Assembly: GCF_003431825.1 (NCBI RefSeq)
Contig: NZ_CP020083.1
Coordinates: forward strand, 2,766,501-2,830,500
DNA: 64,000 nucleotides
Direction: 5' to 3'
Origin: Blastomonas fulva
Lineage (GTDB): Bacteria; Pseudomonadota; Alphaproteobacteria; Sphingomonadales; Sphingomonadaceae
The notes beneath the pieces were generated by a model. It was given only the letters and a program-made list of their open reading frames with translations, had not been told where the DNA came from and ran no database searches. Below, one piece after another: positions 34,796-43,174 of this stretch (positions within the stretch are counted from its first letter, which is position 1; every line of letters starts with the position of its first letter). Made by a program: the position numbers and the translations under genes.

Positions 34796-35995
34796 ATGCA
34801 AGCCACCACGGGGATGGCTGGCCGCCAATATGGCCTCGATTGGCTCAGAATCGGCGCTTTTGCGCTGCTGATCCTTTATCATATCGGGATGTTCTTCGTG
34901 CCGTGGGCATGGCACGTCAAAGCCGCCGAGCCGGTCGATTGGGCGGTTTGGCCGATGATGGCAGTCAATCCGTGGCGGCTGATGCTGCTGTTCGTGATTT
35001 CGGGCGTGGTGTCACGTGCGCTGCTGGGCAAGCTCGCCACGCCGCGCGGCTTTGCAGCGAGCCGATCTGCGCGTCTCGCGGTGCCGCTGCTGGCGGGAAT
35101 GATGCTGTTCGTCGCCCCGCAGCCATGGTTCGAACTGCGCGACAGGGGTGCCTACGAGGCCGGCTTCGTGCATTTCTGGCTCAACGACTATTTCGAGTTC
35201 GGCAGCAGTCGGGGCACGCCGCTACCCACTTGGAACCACTTGTGGTTCGTTGCCTATTTGTGGGCCTATTCGCTGATGCTGGCAGCGCTCGCGGCACTTC
35301 CCGCACGGGTGCGAGTGCTCTTGCAGCGGGGCTTCGACCAGCTTTTCACCGGCTGGCGGCTCGTGGTGCTGCCGATGGTGTGGCTGGCACTGGCGCGGCT
35401 GCTTCTGCACCCCGTGTTTGGCGAGACCCATGCCCTGTTCGACGATCCCTATGCTCACGCGATCTACGGCTTTGCCTTCTTCTTCGGGGTGGCGCTGGCG
35501 CGTTCGGGTGCTGCTTGGACCACTATTCTTGGCCAATGGCGTGCGCTGCTTGGCATCGCCGCGCTGGCCTGTGCCGCGCTGTTTGCAGTTCATGGCATGA
35601 GCGATGGAACATCGGCGTGGGAAACCGCCCGCCTGCTGGCACGCACCGCGCTGGCATGGACCGCGATCCTAGGCCTTATCGGCTTCGCCCAGACCCACCT
35701 TCACCACGACGGTCCGGTGCGACGCTACCTTACCGAGGCGATCTTTCCCTATTACATCGCGCATCAGACAATCATCATTGCAGCCGGTTTCTGGCTCAAG
35801 CAGGCCGGAGCGCAGACGGGGCTGGCTTTCGGAGTGATCCTGCTGACGACCCTGCTGGGCTGCGCGCTGACCTACGAAAGCGCCCGGCGGGTTAACTGGC
35901 TGCGACCCTTCCTCGGGCTGAAGCGCGTGACCCCGCGCTCGCTTTCGGCGACAGCAGCGCAAGAAGTCAGGAGCCAATCCTTTGAGAAGCTCTGA
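34796..35995 (+). CDS. membrane acyltransferase, acyltransferase-3 family
   Basis: 399 residues with about ten membrane helices and the family's N-terminal YGLDWLRIGAFALLILYHIGMF, in which the RxxxxLxxxxH pattern contains the catalytic-type His. The ATG after GGAGAAGTGTT was chosen over one six codons upstream. These enzymes O-acylate exported glycans, glucans or lipids. No polysaccharide genes lie nearby. Divergent from the LytTR regulator across 87 bases, a typical regulator-target arrangement. Confidence 0.88.
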   Translation: MQATTGMAGRQYGLDWLRIGAFALLILYHIGMFFVPWAWHVKAAEPVDWAVWPMMAVNPWRLMLLFVISGVVSRALLGKLATPRGFAASRSARLAVPLLAGMMLFVAPQPWFELRDRGAYEAGFVHFWLNDYFEFGSSRGTPLPTWNHLWFVAYLWAYSLMLAALAALPARVRVLLQRGFDQLFTGWRLVVLPMVWLALARLLLHPVFGETHALFDDPYAHAIYGFAFFFGVALARSGAAWTTILGQWRALLGIAALACAALFAVHGMSDGTSAWETARLLARTALAWTAILGLIGFAQTHLHHDGPVRRYLTEAIFPYYIAHQTIIIAAGFWLKQAGAQTGLAFGVILLTTLLGCALTYESARRVNWLRPFLGLKRVTPRSLSATAAQEVRSQSFEKL

Positions 35996-36061
35996 CGGAG
36001 CTACGTTCCCCGTTCCAAACAGGCGAACGTCACCGGCATCATGGGCAGTGTTTCGCGCGCG

Positions 36062-36853
36062 TTATTTAACCATACGACCGCCGTCAATGATCAGGATATC
36101 TCCGGTTTGAAACGAGGAGGCATCAGAAGCGAGATAGGCGGCAGGGCCTTCTATATCAATCAACTGGCCGACCCGGCCGAGTGGAGTGATGCTTGAGAAG
36201 TGCTTGATAAGAGCTGTGGACTCTTCTTCTGACGCTCCGTCCATAAGCCCGCTAGGGAAAAAGCCGGGAGCGATCATATTGGCGCGGACGCCATATTGCC
36301 CCATCTCGACCGCTAGGCCACGAATAATGCAGGCTATTGCACCTTTCGCCGCACCGTAGTGCTCCATGCCTTGAATCCCGCGGAACATGGATAAGCTGCC
36401 ACATGCTACAATAGATCCGCCGCGGTCTCCCGCCAAAGCGCGTTCGCGCATATGTTTGGTTACCTCTCGCAGCGTATAAAATGCTCCGTGAAGGTTTACC
36501 CCAAGCAACTCGTGATAAAGCTGGCTGGTCATGTCAGGGAAGGATTCGGCCTTGCTGCTGAACCCGGCATTGGCGAAAACGCAATCGACCCGGCCCATCG
36601 CCTCAAGCGTAGACGCAAAAGCCGCTTCAACCGCCTTTTCGTCACTTACATCAACCGATTCAGAGTGCGCACGTGGCGCGCCGAGCGCCTTCAGCGCTTC
36701 TACAGCCTGCGCATTGCGGTCGGCCCGACGGCTCCACACAACCACGTCCGCGCCTTGTTTGGCGCATCCCTGCAAAAAGCCGAGACCAATTCCGCTGTTG
36801 GCCCCGGTTGCCAGCACGACCTTGCCGGTGAGATCGAATAGTCCTTTGCTCAT
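36062..36853 (-). CDS. SDR-family oxidoreductase of unusually low GC
   Basis: 263-residue SDR with G17-xxx-G21-I-G23, ANAG, CGSLSMFRG and a YGAAK active site, ending in IDGGRMVK. GGAGG precedes the ATG. Clear paralogue of the SDR at 10.2 kb (same GLFDxTGKVxLxTG start and IVACGSLSMF). Base composition differs from its neighbours: the 60-base lines beginning 36061, 36181 and 36241 contain 28, 30 and 35 G+C, against 44 in the line at 37381. This suggests later acquisition from a lower-GC source. Downstream of the MDR gene with a 115-base gap. Confidence 0.9.
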   Translation of the reverse strand: MSKGLFDLTGKVVLATGANSGIGLGFLQGCAKQGADVVVWSRRADRNAQAVEALKALGAPRAHSESVDVSDEKAVEAAFASTLEAMGRVDCVFANAGFSSKAESFPDMTSQLYHELLGVNLHGAFYTLREVTKHMRERALAGDRGGSIVACGSLSMFRGIQGMEHYGAAKGAIACIIRGLAVEMGQYGVRANMIAPGFFPSGLMDGASEEESTALIKHFSSITPLGRVGQLIDIEGPAAYLASDASSFQTGDILIIDGGRMVK

Positions 36854-36968
36854 GTCAGGCCTCCAAGGCTGTGCGAGTGACGAGAGGTGCCGCAAATGCA
36901 TCGGCAAACACGCACTCGGGAATGTCTGCGAAATTCAGCGTCATCACTTTGATCAGCGACGCAAAAAT

Positions 36969-37973
36969 TCAGAAGGTGATGACGACCTTGGCAGCGCAAT
37001 TGGCATCGTTGGCCACCTCGAAGGCGTTCAGGAAATCGCTGAACGGCAGGCGGTGGGTGATCATCGCCTCGGCATCGAGGGATCCATCGGCCAGCTTGGC
37101 CATCACTTCGGGGAATTCCGACGGATAGCCCGACGCGCCGATCAGGCTGGTCTCTTTGCTCATCAGGCGGCTGACGTCGAATGTCAGCGGCTCGGGCTGC
37201 ATTGCCACGACGATCACCCGGCTGCGTTTGTTGGCCATGGCCATAATGTCTGCCAGCACCCCGCGACCGCCGCTCACCTCGAAATAGACATCTGTCTTCG
37301 GCAGATCCACGCCCCACACCTTGCCCATGCCGCGCTCTCGGCTAAGTGTCTCGGCCACGGGATAGTGGCGCGGATCAAGCGCGAGGCGCGCGCCCATGGC
37401 CAGCGCGCGTTCACGACGCAGCGGCGAAAGATCGAACGCGATGATGTCGTCGATCCCGCGGGCTTTGAGACCGGCAACAATGCCCAGCCCGATGGGCCCG
37501 ACACCGAACACCGCGACGCTTTCGCCCGGCTCTACCTCGGCGCGGTTGATCGCATGCTCGGACACCGACAAGGGTTCAACCAGCGCGGCATGATCATAGC
37601 TTACGCTGTCGGGGATCATGCACAGCGATTGGGGGTGGGCATCGACGCCGCGCAGGATGACATAGTCACTGAACCCCCCGCACTCGCCGCCACGGCCCAT
37701 ATCTGCAGGGCTGTTGTTCGAGTTGTACGCGACTCGGTCGCCGAGCTTGTAGCTTTTGACGTCAGCGCCGACATCGATCACTTCGCCCGCAAATTCGTGA
37801 CCGAGCGGCATGGGTGTGCCGAACCGAGTCCCTCGGTTGCGAAAGTGCAAGTCGGTCCCGCATATGCCGGCTGCGACCACCTTTATGACGATATCGTCCG
37901 GTCCGGCGCTCGGTCGTTCAGCCTCGTCGAGCTTGAGATCGCCCGCTGCGTGAAGCACGCCTACTTTCATCAT
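36969..37973 (-). CDS. MDR-family zinc-type alcohol dehydrogenase (paralogue of the 9.2-kb MDR)
   Basis: 334 residues with catalytic zinc ligands C38 (GICGTD) and H59-E60 (GHEFAG) and nucleotide motif GVGPIGLG. Like its paralogue it lacks the four structural-zinc cysteines (the region NSNNSPADMGRGGECGG has one Cys). Both end with GYPSEFP and HRLPF/HHLPF motifs. Tandem ATG start after GGGAGAGCT; usual normal-GC coding. A CATATCG-N8-CGATTAG element lies just upstream. Substrate unknown. Confidence 0.9.
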   Translation of the reverse strand: MMKVGVLHAAGDLKLDEAERPSAGPDDIVIKVVAAGICGTDLHFRNRGTRFGTPMPLGHEFAGEVIDVGADVKSYKLGDRVAYNSNNSPADMGRGGECGGFSDYVILRGVDAHPQSLCMIPDSVSYDHAALVEPLSVSEHAINRAEVEPGESVAVFGVGPIGLGIVAGLKARGIDDIIAFDLSPLRRERALAMGARLALDPRHYPVAETLSRERGMGKVWGVDLPKTDVYFEVSGGRGVLADIMAMANKRSRVIVVAMQPEPLTFDVSRLMSKETSLIGASGYPSEFPEVMAKLADGSLDAEAMITHRLPFSDFLNAFEVANDANCAAKVVITF

Positions 37974-38411
37974 AGCTCTCCCGATTTCACTCATATCGTA
38001 TCAAGTCGATTAGCTTCGGCACAGGACGCCTAACAAGCGCTTGATCCGGACATTTTATCGTACAAGGGCCATAGAGTGGACCAAGATTGGGTTGTTGCCA
38101 TCGCTCCGATTTTCCGCCGCGGACGGTTACGATCCACCAGACATCACCGCGAAACGTCGCAGCAAAAATTCCGAGCGGTCCAGTTGATTGCGCGCCCTCT
38201 CCGATCTGGAAAGATGAATGATTGAAGCATGTTCATTCGCCATTCGCAGTGCCTGCTTCACGGCTCGTAATCGATAAAATGACCTTCGATCCACAAGGAC
38301 GCACTTTGCCAGGCGGCCTTTGGAGATGTCTAACGGATCGACACAATCGGCAGGCTCTAGATCACGTTTCGAGGGATCGGTCTTTGCCGCAATGCGATGG
38401 GAGAGACCGAA
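37974..38411. other. 438-base intergenic region without a supported gene
   Basis: Separates the divergent MDR and sulfotransferase genes. It contains a half-site pair CATATCG-N8-CGATTAG at 37992-38013. Several frames are open across it, but none has both a ribosome site and family-like sequence. The stretch 38040-38300 is visibly less GC-rich than its surroundings and may be degraded sequence. Confidence 0.5.
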
Positions 38412-39560
38412 ATGGCTTTGGGGTTCAGCGAGATCGTCAACGCAGCGCGCGAGAAGGTGGCGGTGCCGGATCCCGACAGCGATAGCTGGAAAGAGGGTCT
38501 CGAGATACTCCTGCATGACCATACCCGGCAGGATCGGCTGACCGAGCGCGGGGAGATGATCGTCCGCAACCGCTATGTCGAAACGCTCGCCGCCCGGATG
38601 CAGGTGGACGAATACATCCGCCGCAACCCGGCTGTGCTCGACCAGCCGATTGATCGGCCCGTATTCATCCTTGGCATGCCACGCACCGGCACGACCATGC
38701 TCAGCTATATGCTGGATGCCGATCCAGCCAATCGCTCGATGCTGCGTTGGGAAGCTTATAATGCCGCGCCGCCTGCCGCACCTGGCGCGTTGAAGACCGA
38801 TCCGCGTTGTCTAGCCGAAGTGGCACGCGACGAAAATATGCTGAAGATGGCACCGAAAGTAGCAGCTGCGCACTTCGAGCCGGGCGACGGGCCCACGGAA
38901 TGCGTCCATCTGATTGCGCAGGACTTCCGTTCGCTGATGCTGGCGGTCACGACAACGGTGCCGACCTACCACGATTGGCTGATGTTCACCGACATGACGA
39001 CCGCCTTCGAGCATCGCAAGCGCGTGCTGCAAATCCTTCAGTCCACCAATCCCGGCCGTTGGGTGCTGAAGATGCCTTCGGATTCGCTCTTCATCCGGCA
39101 GCTGTTCAAGACCTTTCCCGATGCGCGCGTGATCTGGACGCATCGCGATCCCTATGCGGTCGTCGGATCGTCGCTCGGCATGCGCGGCAACTCCCGGCCC
39201 ATGTTCGAAGTCGACGAGGGCGCGGAATACATGCGCCAATACTTCCCGCTCCAGCTCGCGCTGCATGCATCGCGGCCGCTAGAGGTCAGCGCCGAGCGGC
39301 CAGACGACATCTACCATTGCTATTACGACGATCTGGTCGCCGATCCGCTGGCCCAGTTGAAACAGATTTACCGCTGGCTTGGAAACGACTGGACCGAAAC
39401 TGCAGAAGCCGGGATGCAGGGTTGGCTCGACAGCAATCCGCAGAACAAACGCGGTAAGCATAGCTATTCGCTGGAGGAATGGGGGCTGACCAGAAAGGAC
39501 CTGGAGCCCTATTTCTCCGACTATTTGCGGGTTCACCCCGTCGCGCGGAAGGATGGCTGA
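38412..39560 (+). CDS. sulfotransferase-family protein
   Basis: 382 residues with the PAPS-binding 5'-phosphosulfate loop as LGMPRTGTTML (about 87-97) and a second conserved segment WVLKMPSDSLF...VIWTHRDPYAVVGS for 3'-phosphate binding. The family transfers sulfate from PAPS to hydroxyls; bacterial members of this Sulfotransfer_3 type are largely uncharacterised. The ATG after GGGAGAGACCGAA was chosen. It starts an operon with the tiny gene that follows and an NAD-binding dehydrogenase. Two alkylsulfatase-like MBL proteins are encoded in the same window. Confidence 0.88.
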   Translation: MALGFSEIVNAAREKVAVPDPDSDSWKEGLEILLHDHTRQDRLTERGEMIVRNRYVETLAARMQVDEYIRRNPAVLDQPIDRPVFILGMPRTGTTMLSYMLDADPANRSMLRWEAYNAAPPAAPGALKTDPRCLAEVARDENMLKMAPKVAAAHFEPGDGPTECVHLIAQDFRSLMLAVTTTVPTYHDWLMFTDMTTAFEHRKRVLQILQSTNPGRWVLKMPSDSLFIRQLFKTFPDARVIWTHRDPYAVVGSSLGMRGNSRPMFEVDEGAEYMRQYFPLQLALHASRPLEVSAERPDDIYHCYYDDLVADPLAQLKQIYRWLGNDWTETAEAGMQGWLDSNPQNKRGKHSYSLEEWGLTRKDLEPYFSDYLRVHPVARKDG

Positions 39561-39561
39561 C

Positions 39562-39693
39562 ATGGCTGGCCCGATCGATTTCTTCGCCCGGTTCACTTCG
39601 GTGTTCGCCAACCCCCGCTTCACGCAAGCGCAGCCGGACGACCTCGGCGGCTTGCAACTGCCCGGCGGCAGATACCCGGCTGCGTCGCTATGA
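39562..39693 (+). CDS. 43-residue small protein coupled between sulfotransferase and dehydrogenase
   Basis: ATG one base after the sulfotransferase stop, 43 codons, then a TGA overlapping the next gene's ATG (ATGA). The predicted peptide begins MAGPIDFFARFTSVFANPRF and ends with LPGGRYPAASL. The continuous tiling of three reading frames is the main evidence that it is translated. I recognise no family. It may be a genuine microprotein or the stump of a larger deleted gene. No membrane segment. Confidence 0.5.
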   Translation: MAGPIDFFARFTSVFANPRFTQAQPDDLGGLQLPGGRYPAASL

Positions 39694-40550
39694 GCGGGAC
39701 CAGCCAGGCAGGGCCAGGCCAAATGACGGCCTGCGGCTTCATCGGCTTGGGCAGCCAGGGTGCGCCGATTGCGCGGCGGATCATCGATGCGGGCTTTCCA
39801 ACAATGCTGTGGGCGCGCCGGGATGCCAGCCTCGTTCCGTATCGCGGCACGTCTGCGCGCTTCGCTTCAACCATCGCCGAACTGGGACGCAGTGCCGAGC
39901 ATGTCGGAATCTGTGTCGTCGACGACAACGATGTGCGGGAGGTTTGCGCTGAACTCATCCCCGCAATGCGGAGTGGAGCCCGTATTGCGATCCACTCGAC
40001 GATCCATCCCGAGACGTGCCGAACGATCGCACGCGAAGCCGCCGCGCGCGGCATCGGGCTGATCGATGCGCCGGTCAGCGGTGGTTCGCCGGCTGCTGAG
40101 GCGGGAACGCTGACCTTGATGCTCGGCGGCGATGCCGACGTCATCGCGGCAGCGCAGCGTGTGTTTGAAACCTTTGCGCGACTGATCGTGCGACTGGGGG
40201 AGGTGGGGGCGGGGCAGCATGCCAAGCTGATCAACAATTCGCTGCTCGCTGCGAACATCGGCTTGGCCGATGCTGCGCTTCAGGCGGGCCTGAACCTCGG
40301 GATCGACCAGGGCGCGCTGCTTGAACTGATGCTCGCAAGCAGCGGACAAAGCTTTGGCCTCGGCGTGCGCGGACGGATGCCGATTCCGACCAGCTTTGCC
40401 CATGGCGCGGCGCTGCTCAAAAAGGACATGCGGCTTCTGGGCGAAGTTCTGGGGGCAGGAGATCCCAGTTTCACCGCATTGCGCAATGCCGGCGCGGACT
40501 TTCTTGAGCGCGCCGTGGGGCCGGCGACCACAGCTGATGACGATAACTGA
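39690..40550 (+). CDS. 3-hydroxyisobutyrate dehydrogenase-family NAD(P)-binding oxidoreductase
   Basis: 286-residue beta-hydroxyacid dehydrogenase: Rossmann GFIGLGSQGAPIARRII, DAPVSGG substrate loop and the catalytic-type lysine in GQHAKLINN. The family oxidises 3-hydroxy acids or reduces tartronate/succinic semialdehyde. Third gene of the sulfotransferase operon, started by ATGA coupling to the small protein. Confidence 0.92.
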   Translation: MSGTSQAGPGQMTACGFIGLGSQGAPIARRIIDAGFPTMLWARRDASLVPYRGTSARFASTIAELGRSAEHVGICVVDDNDVREVCAELIPAMRSGARIAIHSTIHPETCRTIAREAAARGIGLIDAPVSGGSPAAEAGTLTLMLGGDADVIAAAQRVFETFARLIVRLGEVGAGQHAKLINNSLLAANIGLADAALQAGLNLGIDQGALLELMLASSGQSFGLGVRGRMPIPTSFAHGAALLKKDMRLLGEVLGAGDPSFTALRNAGADFLERAVGPATTADDDN

Positions 40551-40573
40551 CGTCATGCAGGTTCCGCGAATGG

Positions 40574-40822
40574 GTGGCGCACTTCCATCATTTGGATTCA
40601 TTTCGGTTTTGCTGGAGGGGCTCGTTCACAAGCATGGCTGCAGTTATGGCATTGACTGCGGGGGTTGGACCCCTGTTGGCGGAAGCAATCGACGGCAGCT
40701 CCGCCGATTACAGCCCTTTAATGGGTTTGGGTGCGGCAGGTTGCCTCTTGGGTGGCGCGTTGATGATAAGCCTGCCACACTATCCGGAATTCGCCGATGC
40801 CCCGACAGATGGGCGAGCTTGA
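40574..40822 (+). pseudogene. C-terminal remnant of an MFS transporter
   Basis: An 82-codon frame whose last 60 residues (AAVMALTAGVGPLLAEAIDG, then a helix with GLGAAGCLLGGALMISL and PHYPEFA) look like the last two membrane helices and tail of an MFS permease. The preceding part is unrelated and no transporter lies upstream. Most likely a relic left by deletion, consistent with the rearranged nature of this stretch. The other frames here are not convincing. Confidence 0.5.
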
Positions 40823-40970
40823 CACAGGATCGCGCATGGCAGACCTTTGGTGTCCGCGTCAGACCCGAGCACGTTCCCAGAGTGATCGCACTGAAGCACA
40901 TATGTCATTCGCGTAGCCCTGGCATGGTTTTGCTTTCCTAAAGTCTGGGCAAACGGAACCGGTGAATCAC

Positions 40971-41909
40971 ATGGCAAGTGAGTTGCTCAAACGCCTGGGA
41001 GAAATTGGCAAACGCGGGCAGCCGAGCGACACTGCTCGCCCTGCCAAGGTCATGATCGAGGCTGAACTGAAATTGCCTAATGCACAGCTTTGGGTTGCGC
41101 GTTTCAATCACCAGGGTCCGAATGAGTATCTGTTCTGCCGCCGGAAGTTCTATTGGGTGGATCTTTGCCTCACGCCGCGACGCCCTGACTCGCGCGCGCG
41201 TTACCTCGATCACTGGGGGCCGCACCGCTTCGGCAGCATGGGCGCAATTATCGCCTTCCCCCCCGGCTTCAAGCTGCATCTGAAAAACGAGGGAGGCCAG
41301 CACATCTCGCTGATCTGTGCCTTGGCTGCCGACGCAGTTGACCGCTGGCTTCCGGACGGATTTGACTGGACGGACCGCCGCCTGGAGGCTTGCCTCAATA
41401 TCGCAAGCTCTGAGATCCGCACACTGCTTGTCCGGCTTTCACAGGAGGTTCTGCATCCCGGCGTCGCGGGCAAGGAAATCTGCGATGCCCTGGTCCTTAT
41501 CCTTTCGGTCGAGATCGCGCGTACGCTGACTGCGATGGAGGAGCCCGCTCGACTGGGAGGACTTGCAGCTTGGCGTATGCGCGTTATTGAAAAGCGCCTA
41601 GCCGAGCCCGGAGAGATCCCGACGCTGGCCGAGCTCGCCGCCCGCTGTGACCTGTCGGTGCGGCAGCTGACGCGAGGCTTTCGCACAAGCCGCGGCTGCT
41701 CAATCGGCGACTATATTGCGCAGCACAGGATTGAGGTGGCGAAGCGGCGACTGGCGACGGACGAGAGCCTGAAGTCGATCGCCAACGCCACCGGCTTCTC
41801 CTCGCAATCCACCTTCACTTATGCATTCAGGCGCGCGACAGGCGTGACGCCACTCGTCTTTCGTCAGAGGATGTTGCGAGGCATTAAGCAGAACGCGCCT
41901 GCCGCCTGA
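40971..41909 (+). CDS. AraC-family transcriptional regulator
   Basis: 312 residues with a C-terminal double helix-turn-helix: PTLAELAARCDLSVRQLTRGF, then SLKSIANATGFSSQSTFTYAFRRATGVTPLVFRQ. The N-terminal two-thirds is an effector domain of no recognised type. The ATG was preferred over a GTG three codons upstream. It converges with the degenerate MBL gene, 5 bases away, and follows the MFS relic, so its original target may have been lost. Confidence 0.9.
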   Translation: MASELLKRLGEIGKRGQPSDTARPAKVMIEAELKLPNAQLWVARFNHQGPNEYLFCRRKFYWVDLCLTPRRPDSRARYLDHWGPHRFGSMGAIIAFPPGFKLHLKNEGGQHISLICALAADAVDRWLPDGFDWTDRRLEACLNIASSEIRTLLVRLSQEVLHPGVAGKEICDALVLILSVEIARTLTAMEEPARLGGLAAWRMRVIEKRLAEPGEIPTLAELAARCDLSVRQLTRGFRTSRGCSIGDYIAQHRIEVAKRRLATDESLKSIANATGFSSQSTFTYAFRRATGVTPLVFRQRMLRGIKQNAPAA

Positions 41910-41914
41910 CTGGA

Positions 41915-43174
41915 TCACCCGGGCGCAGTTTCTTCCAATTCGTGGAGCGCTGCGGCGATCCATCGCCGCTCCCAAAGGTTGGTGCCACCTGTCTGCTCGT
42001 CAAGCAACATCAGCGCAGCCCGCTTCACAGCGCGCGCGGCGGCGAGGCCGGGCGCTGCGGTCAGCGCGATATCCAGCATATGCAGTGCCTCCAGCGGTCT
42101 GCCCTGATTGACGAAGGCTTGCGCCCGTTCGGCCAGACACTCGGCACCGCCTGCCAGTTCAGCGATCGCCGGTGCAATGCTGGAGGGTGGTACGCCATAG
42201 AGCTCGGTCGTGCCGCGGGCAGGATCGAACCAGCCGCTATACTCATGCCAGATTGCCCGAACGTTCCATGCGACCTTGCCATATTCCTCGGTCAGCGAAA
42301 GTTTGTCGGGAAGCCTGACGTCGCGCATGAGGCTGCACAGGTCGCGGCCCTCATTCATGCCCTCGAGCGTCCGATCGTGCATCCATTGTACTGCGTCGAT
42401 AATCCGGGTGACTTCATTTTCGATATGGTTCACACCCTCGATGGCCTCATGACCGGTGAGCAGCAGTTCAGGCCGCAGCGCCCGCACCCGCTTTATCGAC
42501 GCAATGAATTCAAGTGCGGAGCGAGGCTTGTCGCCGCGCAAGGTGTTGAGGTTGGGCTGGTTGCCAAACAGCGGACCGAATAGGTTGCCAACTATGGCGA
42601 TCCTTTCGTCGGGAAGCCAAACGATCACCGCCGATCGCGTCTCGCCACCCGGCGTCCAGATTATCTCGAACCGCCGCCCGCCAAGTTCGAATCTATGGCC
42701 TTCGTCGCCGATGAGCAGGTCCGGTGCGACCTCGCAGGTCGGGATCATGTCTTCGGTGCGGCCGGTGATGCCGCCGAAGATGCGCCGCGAACCTCGACGG
42801 TAATGCTCTGACAGTGCCTCGCAATAGGTGCGGTCCTGAGGATACAGATGATGAGCGATGACTACATTGTCAGGCGTCTTGTATACCTCGAGCCCGCCAT
42901 ATTGATTTGCATGGCTCTGAGTGAGGACGATGAACTGGACCGGTGCAGCCGAGACCTGCGCAAATCGCTCGCGCCCCTTGCGCGCGTCGGCCAGCGTGCC
43001 CGCGTTCACCAGAACATTGCCTTCAGCGGTGGTGAGCAGATACGCGTTGCCGACTCCGCGGCTTTCCCAAACGCCCGGCGCGCGCACGATCGGTGCGGTC
43101 TGGTCGCTGCCGGACCGAACCATGTCCGCAACCCGAAGCCCAAAGCCTGGAGTGTCCGTCCCGCCAGCCATCAT
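41915..43174 (-). CDS. MBL-fold protein with eroded metal site, alkylsulfatase-like
   Basis: 419-residue paralogue of the MBL protein at 8 kb, with matching landmarks throughout (IVWLPDERIAIVGNLFGPLF, LRGDKPRSALEF, MNEGRDLCSLMRDVRLPDK, EYSGWFDPARGTTELY). The metal motif has decayed to Q86-S-H88-A-N90-Q91, leaving one of four HxHxDH ligands; TGHEAIEG remains. Binuclear zinc catalysis looks unlikely unless other residues compensate. The frame is intact, so it is kept under selection or recently inactivated. Convergent with AraC. Confidence 0.87.
   Translation of the reverse strand: MMAGGTDTPGFGLRVADMVRSGSDQTAPIVRAPGVWESRGVGNAYLLTTAEGNVLVNAGTLADARKGRERFAQVSAAPVQFIVLTQSHANQYGGLEVYKTPDNVVIAHHLYPQDRTYCEALSEHYRRGSRRIFGGITGRTEDMIPTCEVAPDLLIGDEGHRFELGGRRFEIIWTPGGETRSAVIVWLPDERIAIVGNLFGPLFGNQPNLNTLRGDKPRSALEFIASIKRVRALRPELLLTGHEAIEGVNHIENEVTRIIDAVQWMHDRTLEGMNEGRDLCSLMRDVRLPDKLSLTEEYGKVAWNVRAIWHEYSGWFDPARGTTELYGVPPSSIAPAIAELAGGAECLAERAQAFVNQGRPLEALHMLDIALTAAPGLAAARAVKRAALMLLDEQTGGTNLWERRWIAAALHELEETAPG

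Noticed and set aside
36855..36944. A 29-codon minus-strand frame (beginning MTLNFADIPECVF) between the second MDR and SDR genes
   Set aside because: It ends just before the SDR start and has a plausible peptide, but no ribosome site and no family. It may be a remnant of a larger gene; too weak to list.
38127..38522. 131-codon minus-strand frame across the MDR/sulfotransferase gap
   Set aside because: Overlaps the sulfotransferase N-terminus on the other strand, lacks a ribosome site and recognisable domain.
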